DNA of 6,781 nt from DATJGF01 sp035495315 (lineage in GTDB: Bacteria; Verrucomicrobiota; Verrucomicrobiia; Limisphaerales; UBA8199), in assembly GCA_035495315.1 (NCBI GenBank), contig DATJGF010000101.1, positions 1 through 6,781 of the forward strand, written 5' to 3'. The translations under genes and the position numbers were made by a program. Shown here one piece after another: positions 1-6,009 of the stretch; within the stretch, counting starts at the first letter, position 1; each line of letters opens with the position of its first letter. The notes beneath the pieces were generated by a model. The model was not told where the DNA came from. It saw only the letters and a program-made list of their open reading frames with translations, and did not search any database.

Positions 1-1
1 T

Positions 2-1078
2 TACACCATCAGTTTCGACAACGCCAGCGCGGGTGCAATCACGCCGCGGGTGTTGACCGTGATCGCCACGGGTGTCAACAAGGTTTACGACGGAACGACG
101 GCCGCCACAGTGATCCTTTCGGACGATCGCGTCGCAAACGATGTGTTAACCAGGAGCTACGCAGCGGCGACGTTTGCCGATGAGAACGCGGGCAGCGGCA
201 AAACTGTGAATGTGAGCGGCATTACGGTCACCGGTACCGATTCCGGAAATTACACTTTCAACTCGACAGCGGCCACCACCGCGAACATCACCCAGGCCGG
301 AACGGCTAACCTGGTCACTTCATCCGCCAATCCTTCGGCCGCTGGCTCGAGCGTCATCTTTACGGCCAGCCTGACCGCGGTAGCGCCGGGCGCGGGGACT
401 CCTACCGGCGCGGTGCAATTCAGGACCAACGGCGTGGCGGCAGGCGACCCGGTCACTTTAAGCAATGGGGCCGCCAGCTTCAGCACAGCTCTGCTCAGTC
501 CGGGCACGAACAGCATCACGGTGGAATACGCCGGCGATGCCAACTTTACCGGCAGCACCAGCAGCCTGAACCCCCCGCAGGTGGTGATCGAGCAATTCTT
601 CGGCATCCTCGTCGGTGCGCTGAAGAACCATTCGGTGGCGGTGAGGGCCGAGAAATTGCTGGCCACTGACGTCCCGGTAACGCTGGCCGGCGTTAGTGCC
701 AACAGCACCAACGGCGGCACCGTCATGCTTTCCAACGGCTTGGTGACTTACACGCCGGCGACGAACTTTATCGGCGCTGACTTGTTCACTTATGTGGTCA
801 ATGATGGCTCCACCTCTTCAACGGGTTCCGTCCAGGTGGTCGTTGCGGATACAGGCACCGTGGCCCCGAACCGCATCGGGAGCGTTGTCCTGGGGACGGA
901 GGGAGCGCAGGTGCGCTTCGCGGGCATCCCCGGCTTCACCTACATCATCGAGCGCTCGACGGACGGGGCTGATTGGACTGCCGTCGGCAGCGTCGTCGTG
1001 CCCGCAAACGGCCTGTTCGAGTTTCTTGATAGTGCCCCGCCTTCAGGCTCGGTGTTCTACCGGACGACCGTTCCGTAG
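2..1078 (+). CDS. C-terminal part of a large secreted protein with YDG/MBG and bacterial Ig-like repeats (5' end outside window)
   Basis: The frame is open from the first bases of the window to TAG at 1076-1078, giving 358 visible residues, so the true start lies upstream. Residues 1-16 look like the end of a preceding MBG repeat (NASAGAITPRVLTV). Residues 17-100 form a YDG-type repeat with the signature KVYDGTTAAT near 27-36 and ending in ANITQAG. Residues 101-195 resemble a Big_3/5 Ig-like repeat (GAVQFRTNG, ITVEYAGDANFTGS). Residues 199-282 resemble a Big_9/cadherin-like tandem repeat (VTYTPATNFIGADLFTYVVNDG). Residues 288-358 form a C-terminal module with F.G.PG.TY.IERS, W.AVG and a final FYRTTVP. 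Such repeat stacks are typical of very long extracellular adhesin-like or autotransporter-like proteins. No enzymatic domain is visible in this part. An adhesive or structural surface role is inferred from architecture only. The GTG at 50 is an internal valine codon and not a start. Confidence 0.88.
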   Translation, partial: YTISFDNASAGAITPRVLTVIATGVNKVYDGTTAATVILSDDRVANDVLTRSYAAATFADENAGSGKTVNVSGITVTGTDSGNYTFNSTAATTANITQAGTANLVTSSANPSAAGSSVIFTASLTAVAPGAGTPTGAVQFRTNGVAAGDPVTLSNGAASFSTALLSPGTNSITVEYAGDANFTGSTSSLNPPQVVIEQFFGILVGALKNHSVAVRAEKLLATDVPVTLAGVSANSTNGGTVMLSNGLVTYTPATNFIGADLFTYVVNDGSTSSTGSVQVVVADTGTVAPNRIGSVVLGTEGAQVRFAGIPGFTYIIERSTDGADWTAVGSVVVPANGLFEFLDSAPPSGSVFYRTTVP

Positions 1079-1121
1079 CCTCGCGACTGCTCCTCCAACC
1101 GGGGACATCGGACGGTGCTGG

Positions 1122-1138
1122 AAGGAACCCGATTCCTT
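1122..1138. repeat. Hairpin downstream of the repeat-protein gene
   Basis: AAGGAA (1122-1127) and TTCCTT (1133-1138) are perfect inverted arms around a 5-base loop. The hairpin sits 43 bases after the stop codon at 1078. There is no following T-tract, so a terminator role is only possible. Confidence 0.35.
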
Positions 1139-1212
1139 GTCCCATACACCACGGAGCGCAATTCAAGGAGAGGCTGCGTCTTTTCCACCCCATCGGCGCC
1201 CAGTGTGAATTC

Positions 1213-1240
1213 GACGGTTAGGCAATCGGTGGGAACCGTC
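1213..1240. repeat. Inverted repeat, 7-bp arms
   Basis: GACGGTT (1213-1219) and AACCGTC (1234-1240) are perfect inverted copies around a 14-base loop. No T-run follows. It could be an RNA hairpin or a protein-binding site. Confidence 0.35.
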
Positions 1241-1260
1241 TTACCCCCATAACATCACCC

Positions 1261-1284
1261 AAAGTGTCTGATCCAGAACACTTT
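1261..1284. repeat. Near-perfect palindrome with a 3-base loop
   Basis: AAAGTGT plus CTG pairs with CAG plus ACACTTT across the loop ATC (1271-1273), with a single bulged A. This makes a 10-bp stem about 175 bases upstream of the P-domain gene start. It could be an operator, a transcript hairpin or an old element end. The sequence alone does not decide. Confidence 0.4.
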
Positions 1285-1458
1285 GTAGCAATAGCATCGC
1301 TTATCATTTTCGCCACCGGACCCGGGGGGACCCTTGGAACTTTATCCATATTTTATGCGGTAGAACGATTGTGGTTTGGCCCGATTGTTCGAAACCGTGA
1401 CCCATGGAAGAATCAACGCACGACGGTTGAACAATTCGTTGTGACTAAGATTAAAAAC

Positions 1459-2364
1459 ATGAACCAGAGCACGAAACAGAACTGCGCGCGACGGCAACCG
1501 GCGGCGCGCTCAAGCTTGCTGAAGCTTTGCCTGACGGGGACCGCGCTCGTCTGGGGCCTCACCGCTTCGGCGCAAACCTTCACCACGAGTACGAATTTCA
1601 CGGTCGACGCAATCATTCCGGACGGCGACACCTCCGGCCTGGCCAGCGTCCAGACCATCTCGACACCCATTACCAATCTGACCGGCTTGAGGGTGGCGCT
1701 CAAAGTCAGCGGCACCTGGAACGGCGACCTGTACTGTTTCCTGGCGCACGGCCCCAACCACTCCGTGCTGCTGAACCGCCTGGGCCGCGCCGCCGCCAGC
1801 AACCTCGGCTACAATGACGTTGGCTTGGACCTCATTTTCGACGATGGCGCGACTAACGGCGACATCCACGTTTATCGCCTTCAGCTCAGCGGCAGCCAAG
1901 GCACACCCATCCCCGGCCCGTTGACCGCTTGGGCCCCCGACGCCCGTGTTACCTCTCCAACCAATGTGCAGGACACGGACGCGCGCTCGGCGTTCCTCGA
2001 CTCGTTCAATGGCGTGGACCCGAACGGTGAGTGGGTCCTCTTTGTGGCAGATGTGGAAGCCGGAGACATTCACACGCTGGACAGCTGGGGTTTGGAAATC
2101 ACCGGCGACACCGCACCAACCGGCCCGGAGCAATCCTTCGGTCAGAGCGCCGAAGGCTCCACAAGCGGCGCGACCTTCACCGCTGGCTCGGGCCGCGCGG
2201 CTTCCACCTACGCGGTCGAGCGCGCGGCAGGCCTGCAAAACGCCGGGACGGTCTGGGCAAAGATCGGCACGACCACGACTGACAACGCCGGCCAGGGCGA
2301 ATTCACCGACACGAATCCGCCAGCGGGCCAAGGTTATTACCGGACGGTTTCAGTTTCACCGTAG
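1459..2364 (+). CDS. Secreted P-domain (proprotein convertase P / homo B) protein without a protease domain
   Basis: The product has 301 residues. I chose the ATG at 1459 because it places a classic signal peptide at the N-terminus: basic residues up to about 22 (KQNCARRQ...), a hydrophobic core LLKLCLTGTALVWGL, and an AxA-type cleavage site ASA|Q after residue 38. No Shine-Dalgarno sequence is evident. Residues about 44-217 match the P-domain pattern: IPD near 53-55, ITNLTGLRVALKVSGTWNGD near 71-90, LLNRLG, then DSFNGVDPNGEWVLFVAD and LDSWGLEITG near 216. In subtilisin and kexin relatives this jelly-roll domain stabilises a protease, but no catalytic domain is present here. Residues about 226-301 form a C-terminal module like that of the upstream gene (TYAVER, VWAKIG, FTDTNPP, YYRT). 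Export to the periplasm or cell surface is well supported. The binding partner is unknown. An in-frame GTG at 1264 would add 65 residues and is rejected. Confidence 0.85.
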   Translation: MNQSTKQNCARRQPAARSSLLKLCLTGTALVWGLTASAQTFTTSTNFTVDAIIPDGDTSGLASVQTISTPITNLTGLRVALKVSGTWNGDLYCFLAHGPNHSVLLNRLGRAAASNLGYNDVGLDLIFDDGATNGDIHVYRLQLSGSQGTPIPGPLTAWAPDARVTSPTNVQDTDARSAFLDSFNGVDPNGEWVLFVADVEAGDIHTLDSWGLEITGDTAPTGPEQSFGQSAEGSTSGATFTAGSGRAASTYAVERAAGLQNAGTVWAKIGTTTTDNAGQGEFTDTNPPAGQGYYRTVSVSP

Positions 2365-2473
2365 TGGAAGCCGAGCATTCCTGTATATGAACTCTTTCTT
2401 TCAAATGCTACGAAATCAAGCCATTAGGGGCTCGTCACTGGCGTGGCCTTCTTCAAAAGGAGATAGGGAGACC

Positions 2474-2716
2474 ATGAAATTCAGTATCGAAGTCGGTGAG
2501 CTGAAGAAACAATTTCCACTAACGACGCCTGGGTCAAACCGGCATTCATTGCCGGACCGGATGCGTCAGTGGAATTGCCCGGGGCGGCCCCGGAAACAAA
2601 TCCAGGTCTCGACCGGGTTGTCAGTTGCGGCGGGATCATGTAAAAAAACAAAAGAACAAAAGCAGCGCCCAACTTTGAACCAAGTTACAGGTTCATTTTT
2701 AGAAAAGGAGATTTAA
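2474..2716 (+). CDS. Possible 80-residue leader ORF of unknown function
   Basis: ATG at 2474 is preceded by AAGGAG (2457-2462) and GGGAG (2466-2470), and the frame runs to TAA at 2714-2716. The stop is 5 bases before the prepilin start, and the prepilin ribosome binding site lies within the last codons (LEKEI). Translation of the two could therefore be coupled. The product is polar and basic (for example CKKTKEQKQRP). It has no signal peptide, membrane segment or recognisable domain. The codons also cover two strong hairpins, which argues that this may be a structured leader and not a gene. The start block copies that of the next gene (see findings). Confidence 0.3.
   Translation: MKFSIEVGELKKQFPLTTPGSNRHSLPDRMRQWNCPGRPRKQIQVSTGLSVAAGSCKKTKEQKQRPTLNQVTGSFLEKEI
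2539..2555. repeat. Hairpin in the pilin operon leader
   Basis: CCGGCA (2539-2544) and TGCCGG (2550-2555) are perfect inverted arms around a 5-base loop. Confidence 0.4.
2579..2593. repeat. GC-rich hairpin in the pilin operon leader
   Basis: CCGGGG (2579-2584) and CCCCGG (2588-2593) pair around a CGG loop. Together with the hairpin 24 bases upstream, it makes the leader strongly structured. No T-run follows, so it is not a standard terminator. Confidence 0.4.
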
Positions 2717-2721
2717 GAAGT
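2703..2721 (+). promoter_or_regulatory. Ribosome binding site of the first prepilin gene
   Basis: AAGGAG at 2705-2710 lies 11 bases upstream of ATG 2722. It supports this start, which gives a normal prepilin leader. The site overlaps the end of the possible leader ORF. Confidence 0.55.
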
Positions 2722-3231
2722 ATGAAATTGAGAACTTGCCCGATGGGGCTAAAGCCTAGCGGAAAAAACGAGGGAACTTCGGCCTGTGGCTTCACCCTGG
2801 TGGAAACCCTGGTGGCCGTCCTTATAACCGCATTCATGTTGATGGCTCTTTATGCCTGCTTTGCCTCCGGTTTTTCGATGGTGCAGGTGACACGCGAAGA
2901 CCTCCGGGCCACCCAGATTCTTCTCCAGCAGATGGAAGCCATACGAGTGTCCGATTATACCAAGCTTACCGATCCTGGGAGTTACCCCACGAACACGACG
3001 GTCTATTTTGATGAAGAACACGAAGCCATCGGGAAGGGGGGGACGGCTTACACGGTCACCTTTAACGCCCGGCACCTGCCTTCACCCAAACCGCAGTCCC
3101 AGTTTTATACCAACATGTTGGAGGTTACGGTCGGGGCCTCGTGGAAGTCCGGCAATGTCCAGCGCAGTCGTTCCATGCAAACCTATGTTGCCCGACAAGG
3201 AATCCAAAAATATGTCGGCGGCGGTTACTGA
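2722..3231 (+). CDS. Prepilin-type minor (pseudo)pilin, PilV/GspI-like
   Basis: The product has 169 residues. A 23-residue basic leader ends at the prepilin peptidase motif G23|FTLVETLVAV, with Glu at mature position 5, followed by a hydrophobic helix to about residue 47. The pattern FTLVE.L.AV...A...MAL and the TQILLQQMEAIR helix are typical of PilV/GspI-type minor pilins. Their leader is removed and the new N-terminus methylated by prepilin peptidase before assembly in the inner membrane. The C-terminal part is a small beta-rich head with no specific motif that I recognise. It is the first gene of a three-gene minor-pilin run on the same strand. The start is supported by AAGGAG upstream. 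Whether it serves a type IV pilus or a type II secretion pseudopilus cannot be told from the window. Confidence 0.87.
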   Translation: MKLRTCPMGLKPSGKNEGTSACGFTLVETLVAVLITAFMLMALYACFASGFSMVQVTREDLRATQILLQQMEAIRVSDYTKLTDPGSYPTNTTVYFDEEHEAIGKGGTAYTVTFNARHLPSPKPQSQFYTNMLEVTVGASWKSGNVQRSRSMQTYVARQGIQKYVGGGY

Positions 3232-3297
3232 TCTCTGCAACCACTCTTGAATATGAATCTGAACATCTCCAATTCAGCATTGGGAACAAAACGAAAA

Positions 3298-3867
3298 ATG
3301 AAAACTTTCCCCATTGGGCTCACGCCAGGCTTGAATAGACCCTTTTTCCGTTCCAAGGCGGCCCGGGGCATGACCGTGCCTGAAATGATGGTGGCGGTCG
3401 CTATCGGTTCGCTCGTCTTGATGGTCATGGCCATGGTTTTCACGACAAGCGCTCGTAGTTTTGTTGCTTTGGGCAACTATGTCAGCATGGACTGCAACAG
3501 CCGCAATGCGCTGGATCGGATGACCCGCGAAATCCGGCGGGCTGGAGACTTGGTCGAGTTCAGCCCCACCCACCTCAAGTTTGTCGATTATGGGCAGACC
3601 AATTCCTTCCTCGAGTATGATTGGGACGCCAACTCCCGCCAACTCACCGAATGGAAGACCGGGCAGGCCATGCCCAAGGTTTTGTTGAGCGAATGCGATG
3701 AGCTCGCATTCTACATGCGCAAGGGATCATTCGCACCAACCGCGGTTGTTTCAGAAGGCAAAGCGATCAAGGTCGCCTGGACATGTTCGCGAACGATTTT
3801 AGGGAAAAAGACCAATTCCGAAGACATGGGGCAAGCACTCATTATTATCCGCAACAAACCAATATGA
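3298..3867 (+). CDS. Prepilin-type minor (pseudo)pilin, PilW/GspJ-like
   Basis: From ATG 3298 the product has 189 residues. The leader is 24 residues long and ends at G24|MTVPEMMVAVAIGSLVL. Mature Glu5 is present, followed by a long hydrophobic helix. I prefer this start over ATG 3253 (15 residues longer) and TTG 3247. It gives a leader almost equal in length to the preceding pilin's and with a similar opening: MKTFPIGLTPG here, MKLRTCPMGLKPSG there. No start has a strong Shine-Dalgarno sequence. The segment NALDRMTREIRRAGDLVEF just after the helix is characteristic of PilW/GspJ-like minor pilins. The head domain is otherwise unremarkable. The stop overlaps the next start (ATGA), so the two are probably co-translated. 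Met replaces the usual Phe at mature position 1, which prepilin peptidases often tolerate. Confidence 0.85.
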   Translation: MKTFPIGLTPGLNRPFFRSKAARGMTVPEMMVAVAIGSLVLMVMAMVFTTSARSFVALGNYVSMDCNSRNALDRMTREIRRAGDLVEFSPTHLKFVDYGQTNSFLEYDWDANSRQLTEWKTGQAMPKVLLSECDELAFYMRKGSFAPTAVVSEGKAIKVAWTCSRTILGKKTNSEDMGQALIIIRNKPI

Positions 3868-5219
3868 AAATTCGACACCAACAGCAGCAGCTTGAACAAG
3901 GCAGCGTCCTGGCTATCACACTGATTATTTGCGCCATTCTCAGCATTCTGATGGGCAGTTATCTCCACATGATCCAAACACAACGCTTTTCCGTGGCACG
4001 TTCTCAAGGGTGGAACCAAGCCCTTGTGGTCAGCGAGGCCGGCGTTGAAGAGGCCATGGCGCTGCTGAACAGCGGGGTCAAAGCGCCCAATTTTGCAATC
4101 TTCCCATGGACCAGCGCCGGTGGCGGAGTTTTCAAATCGCCCACCAATCGAACCGAGAAGCATTTCGGGGACAGTTATTACGAAGTGATCATCACCAACG
4201 GATTTGCAGGCACCCACCCCATGATCCTCTCCAAAGGACGGGTTCCCGGACCAATCGGGTCGCCACTCCTCATACGCACTATCCTCGTCGAAACCAAACC
4301 CAGATCGACCTTCCCGGTCAAATCGCCGATGATCGTCAGGCAGAGTTTTAACGCCAATGGAAATAACGTCGCCACGGATAGCTTTGACAGCACCGCCGGA
4401 GCGTACGATCCGAAGACGGCCGGGACAAATGGCGACGTGGTGACGCTCACCACAAATGCGAATTCGGTTATTATCGGCAACGGGAATATAAAAGGCAGCG
4501 TGCGCACTCCACCTGGGGGCATACAGGGCGTAACCGCAACGATTGGCATGAACGGCTCGGTCGGCGACGTGAACTGGGTGGACGGCGGCCACTACGGTTT
4601 TGAACCCGGCCATTTTAGAGATGATTTTATCTTGAGCGAGTTTCCTGACGTGACGCTGCCAAACGTGGGCTCATGGTTTTCGCCAGTGGGCGGGATAGCT
4701 CCTGACGGTCTCAGCTATGATTATCTGTTGGTGGGCAAGAATTATCAGGTGGGCACGCTGAGTGGCAGCATTTACGTCGGCTTGACCAATACGGTGTTAT
4801 ATGTGACTGGCAACATCTCGATCGGCAGCGGCGGCAATAAAAAAGGATGGGCGCCACCGCAAATTCACATCGGTCCGGGCGCCAGCCTGACCATTTACAT
4901 GGCGGGTGCCAGCACGAGCATCGGGGGCAACGGGCTTGTCAACGATACCCAGGAGGCAAAGAACTTCCAATATTACGGGCTGCCCACCAACACCCGAATT
5001 GACATCACCGGCAATGGTGCCTTTTACGGGACCATTTACGCCCCGCAGGCCGATTTCAATCTCAAAGGTAGTGGCAAAACAACCGGTGATGACTTCACCG
5101 GCGCCTCTATTACCAAGACCACGACCATGGCTGGTAATTTCAGATTTCATTACGATGAGGCCTTGGGCCTGCTCACCACTCTCGCCGGCTACGACGCTAT
5201 CTCCTGGAAGGAAATGTAA
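3864..5219 (+). CDS. PilX-like pilus assembly protein with DUF7305-type C-terminal region
   Basis: The product has 451 residues. ATG 3864 overlaps the preceding TGA by four bases. The open frame reaches further upstream to 3783, but that part lies inside the PilW-like gene. Residues 1-13 (MKIRHQQQQLEQG) are followed by the hydrophobic segment SVLAITLIICAILSILMGSY (14-33). This resembles PilX N-termini, which lack Glu at mature position 5. The segment ALVVSEAGVEEAMALLNSG (53-71) is the usual helix in this family. Residues about 161-235 carry NGNNVATDSFDS and glycine/asparagine-rich repeats. Residues about 291-433 resemble DUF7305: LYVTGNISIGSGG, AFYGTIYAPQADF near 386-398, and the terminal FRFHYDEAL near 426-434. 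Such proteins sit with minor pilins in many environmental bacteria. A role as a large tip or adhesin-like pilus component is inferred. No metal-binding VWA domain is visible. Confidence 0.82.
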   Translation: MKIRHQQQQLEQGSVLAITLIICAILSILMGSYLHMIQTQRFSVARSQGWNQALVVSEAGVEEAMALLNSGVKAPNFAIFPWTSAGGGVFKSPTNRTEKHFGDSYYEVIITNGFAGTHPMILSKGRVPGPIGSPLLIRTILVETKPRSTFPVKSPMIVRQSFNANGNNVATDSFDSTAGAYDPKTAGTNGDVVTLTTNANSVIIGNGNIKGSVRTPPGGIQGVTATIGMNGSVGDVNWVDGGHYGFEPGHFRDDFILSEFPDVTLPNVGSWFSPVGGIAPDGLSYDYLLVGKNYQVGTLSGSIYVGLTNTVLYVTGNISIGSGGNKKGWAPPQIHIGPGASLTIYMAGASTSIGGNGLVNDTQEAKNFQYYGLPTNTRIDITGNGAFYGTIYAPQADFNLKGSGKTTGDDFTGASITKTTTMAGNFRFHYDEALGLLTTLAGYDAISWKEM

Positions 5220-5529
5220 ACCGATCCTGAGTCTGTCACTTAGCATGCGACAAGGTGTGGAGAACGCGCAAACAATTATGTTCCCCTCTAAAATAACCGC
5301 AAGACTGGAACAGCTGTCGCGGAAGCGCCGGTTGCTGGGGAGCGACCAACTGTTGTTGATGCACCAACAAATATCCCCTTTGTTCCGTTGAATGTTGTAC
5401 TCTTCAAAAAAATCTCCAGGGGTGTGATGGCTTGGGACCGTATGCCCCCGGGAATGCGTTTCGACCCAACCCCGGGATCTATTTAGTCCCTTGCCCCGAT
5501 TGTCCCCGCAGCGAACTCCGCTATGATTC
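5220..5529. other. Non-coding or decayed stretch after the pilin operon
   Basis: No convincing gene lies here. A 48-residue frame from ATG 5245 to TGA 5391 is the only short plus-strand ORF. It lacks a Shine-Dalgarno sequence and is not recognisable, although its middle (ARLEQLSRKRRLLGSDQLLL) is helix-like. An inverted repeat TTGTTG/CAACAA lies at 5353-5370. The octamer CCCCGGGA occurs at 5446-5453 and again at 5470-5477. No intrinsic terminator for the pilin operon is evident. Confidence 0.45.
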
Positions 5530-5561
5530 TGTACATAAAGTGGACTGTGCATAAAGTAGAC
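5530..5561. repeat. Two contiguous 16-bp direct repeats
   Basis: TGTACATAAAGTGGAC (5530-5545) is followed immediately by TGTGCATAAAGTAGAC (5546-5561), matching at 14 of 16 positions. Short tandem sites beginning with TGT are seen at the ends of some insertion sequences, such as IS21-like elements, where transposase binds. That link is inference, because no transposase gene is in the window. Confidence 0.6.
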
Positions 5562-5704
5562 ATCAACTCACTCGACGATGAGATGATAAAAATCAATTAC
5601 AAATCGAACAACAACCGCAACTGCACCCGACGTCGCAGGATGAACTTTAACCAGAAGCGGCACGTCCCCCACGGTCTTCAAAAGCAAACGGCGTAATAAG
5701 AAAC
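5562..5704. other. Short AT-richer spacer without a recognisable gene
   Basis: This stretch separates the tandem 16-mers from the long hairpin. I see no ORF of note, no RNA gene and no strong repeat in it. Confidence 0.4.
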
Positions 5705-5778
5705 AAATCGGGAAGGCGGTCTCTTACCACAGTGCCCATCCTCCGGGCCTACTTCACCACTGGCCGCCCTCCCGATTT
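5705..5778. repeat. Long imperfect hairpin, 15-bp arms with nested stems
   Basis: AAATCGGGAAGGCGG (5705-5719) and CCGCCCTCCCGATTT (5764-5778) are inverted copies with one mismatch. The stem extends two more pairs inward if a G-U pair is allowed. Inside the loop are CAGTG (5730-5734) against CACTG (5758-5762), and GCCC (5734-5737) against GGGC (5745-5748). These are partly alternative pairings. No T-run follows on either strand. It may be a structured RNA, an REP/MITE-like repeat or the foot of an old mobile element. Confidence 0.6.
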
Positions 5779-5805
5779 CCCCAGTTCTGCCGCCTTGCTT
5801 TTAAG

Positions 5806-6001
5806 CTATGCGGTGGTTTGGGTCCGATAACCCGCGTCTTGCAAACGGGCTGATAAGCCACATTAGCAACCCTCAAAGCGGTTAGGTTCGCACCATCCTT
5901 TTGCAATTCCTGAATCGCCTCGTGCAACCGCGAACCGTTTCCTTCATCGTTTCGATGAGTTTAACGAACTCAGCGGCTTTTTCTTCAGGAGGCCTGCCCA
6001 T
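5806..6001 (-). pseudogene. Decayed small gene with two apparent frameshifts, unknown family
   Basis: On the minus strand an ATG at 6001-5999 begins MGRPPEEKAAEFVKLIETMK, which then runs into an unlikely tail and a stop. A shift of -1 near ETVRG restores LHEAIQELQKDGANLTALRV. A second -1 shift near NVA restores LSARLQDAGYRTQTTA, ending at 5806. The three pieces together would give about 60 residues with a pattern AI..L..DG..LTA.RVA..L..AGYRT. This recalls the small helical DNA-binding segments of recombinases or transposon accessory proteins. That resemblance is by eye and the family is not established. Two 1-base deletions would explain the state. It lies 5 bases after the double stop of another minus-strand fragment, as in a former operon. 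Confidence 0.4.
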
Positions 6002-6009
6002 GTGGGTTA

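Larger units (their letters stand above)
1079..1458. other. Intergenic region with three short hairpins
   Basis: This 380-base gap separates the two secreted-protein genes. I see no supported gene in it. It holds three perfect or near-perfect inverted repeats: 1122-1138, 1213-1240 and 1261-1284. None is followed by a T-run, so they are not standard intrinsic terminators. The frame of the downstream gene happens to be open back to a GTG at 1264. That stretch is not protein-like, however, and it would bury the signal peptide, so I treat it as non-coding. Confidence 0.6.
2365..2721. other. Region upstream of the pilin operon, with two hairpins and a possible leader ORF
   Basis: This 357-base stretch lies between the P-domain gene and the first prepilin. 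It contains two tight hairpins: 2539-2555 (CCGGCA/TGCCGG) and 2579-2593 (CCGGGG/CCCCGG). An A-rich tract lies near 2641-2662, and a possible 80-codon ORF is listed separately. I could not match it to a known riboswitch class. It may be the untranslated leader of the pilin operon. Confidence 0.5.

Noticed and set aside
792..1208. 138-codon plus-strand ORF overlapping the repeat-protein gene
   Set aside because: Shifted-frame shadow rich in Arg, Ser and Pro. The overlapping frame has clear YDG, Ig-like and Big_9 features.
1427..1455. TTGAAC-N17-ATTAAA as a promoter for the P-domain gene
   Set aside because: The transcript would start at or inside the ATG at 1459, and the -10 match is weak.
1264..1458. 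65-codon N-terminal extension of the P-domain gene from GTG 1264
   Set aside because: It would place a clear signal peptide in the middle of the protein. The extension is not conserved-looking, and it overlaps the hairpin at 1261-1284.
1510..2331. 273-codon minus-strand ORF opposite the P-domain gene
   Set aside because: Antisense shadow produced by GC-rich codons. It has no motif and lies wholly opposite a well-supported gene.
1946..2473. Upstream part of the 256-codon frame that ends at 2716
   Set aside because: This part is an out-of-frame, Arg/Ser/Pro-rich reading of the P-domain gene. Only the part after ATG 2474 is considered possible.
3711..4613. 300-codon minus-strand ORF opposite the pilin genes
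   Set aside because: Lies across two overlapping, well-supported pilin-type genes and has no recognisable domain.
4797..5552. 251-codon minus-strand ORF starting inside the 16-bp tandem repeat
   Set aside because: Most of it is antisense to the PilX-like gene, and the part beyond 5220 is not protein-like. It has no Shine-Dalgarno sequence and no domain.
5874..5900. GGTTCG near 5885 as part of a tRNA T-loop
   Set aside because: No matching acceptor stem, anticodon arm or D arm can be drawn around it.
5956..5982. TGAGTT/AACTCA hairpin followed by five T as an intrinsic terminator
   Set aside because: The T-run begins five bases after the stem, the stem is short and AT-rich, and it lies inside the decayed minus-strand gene.
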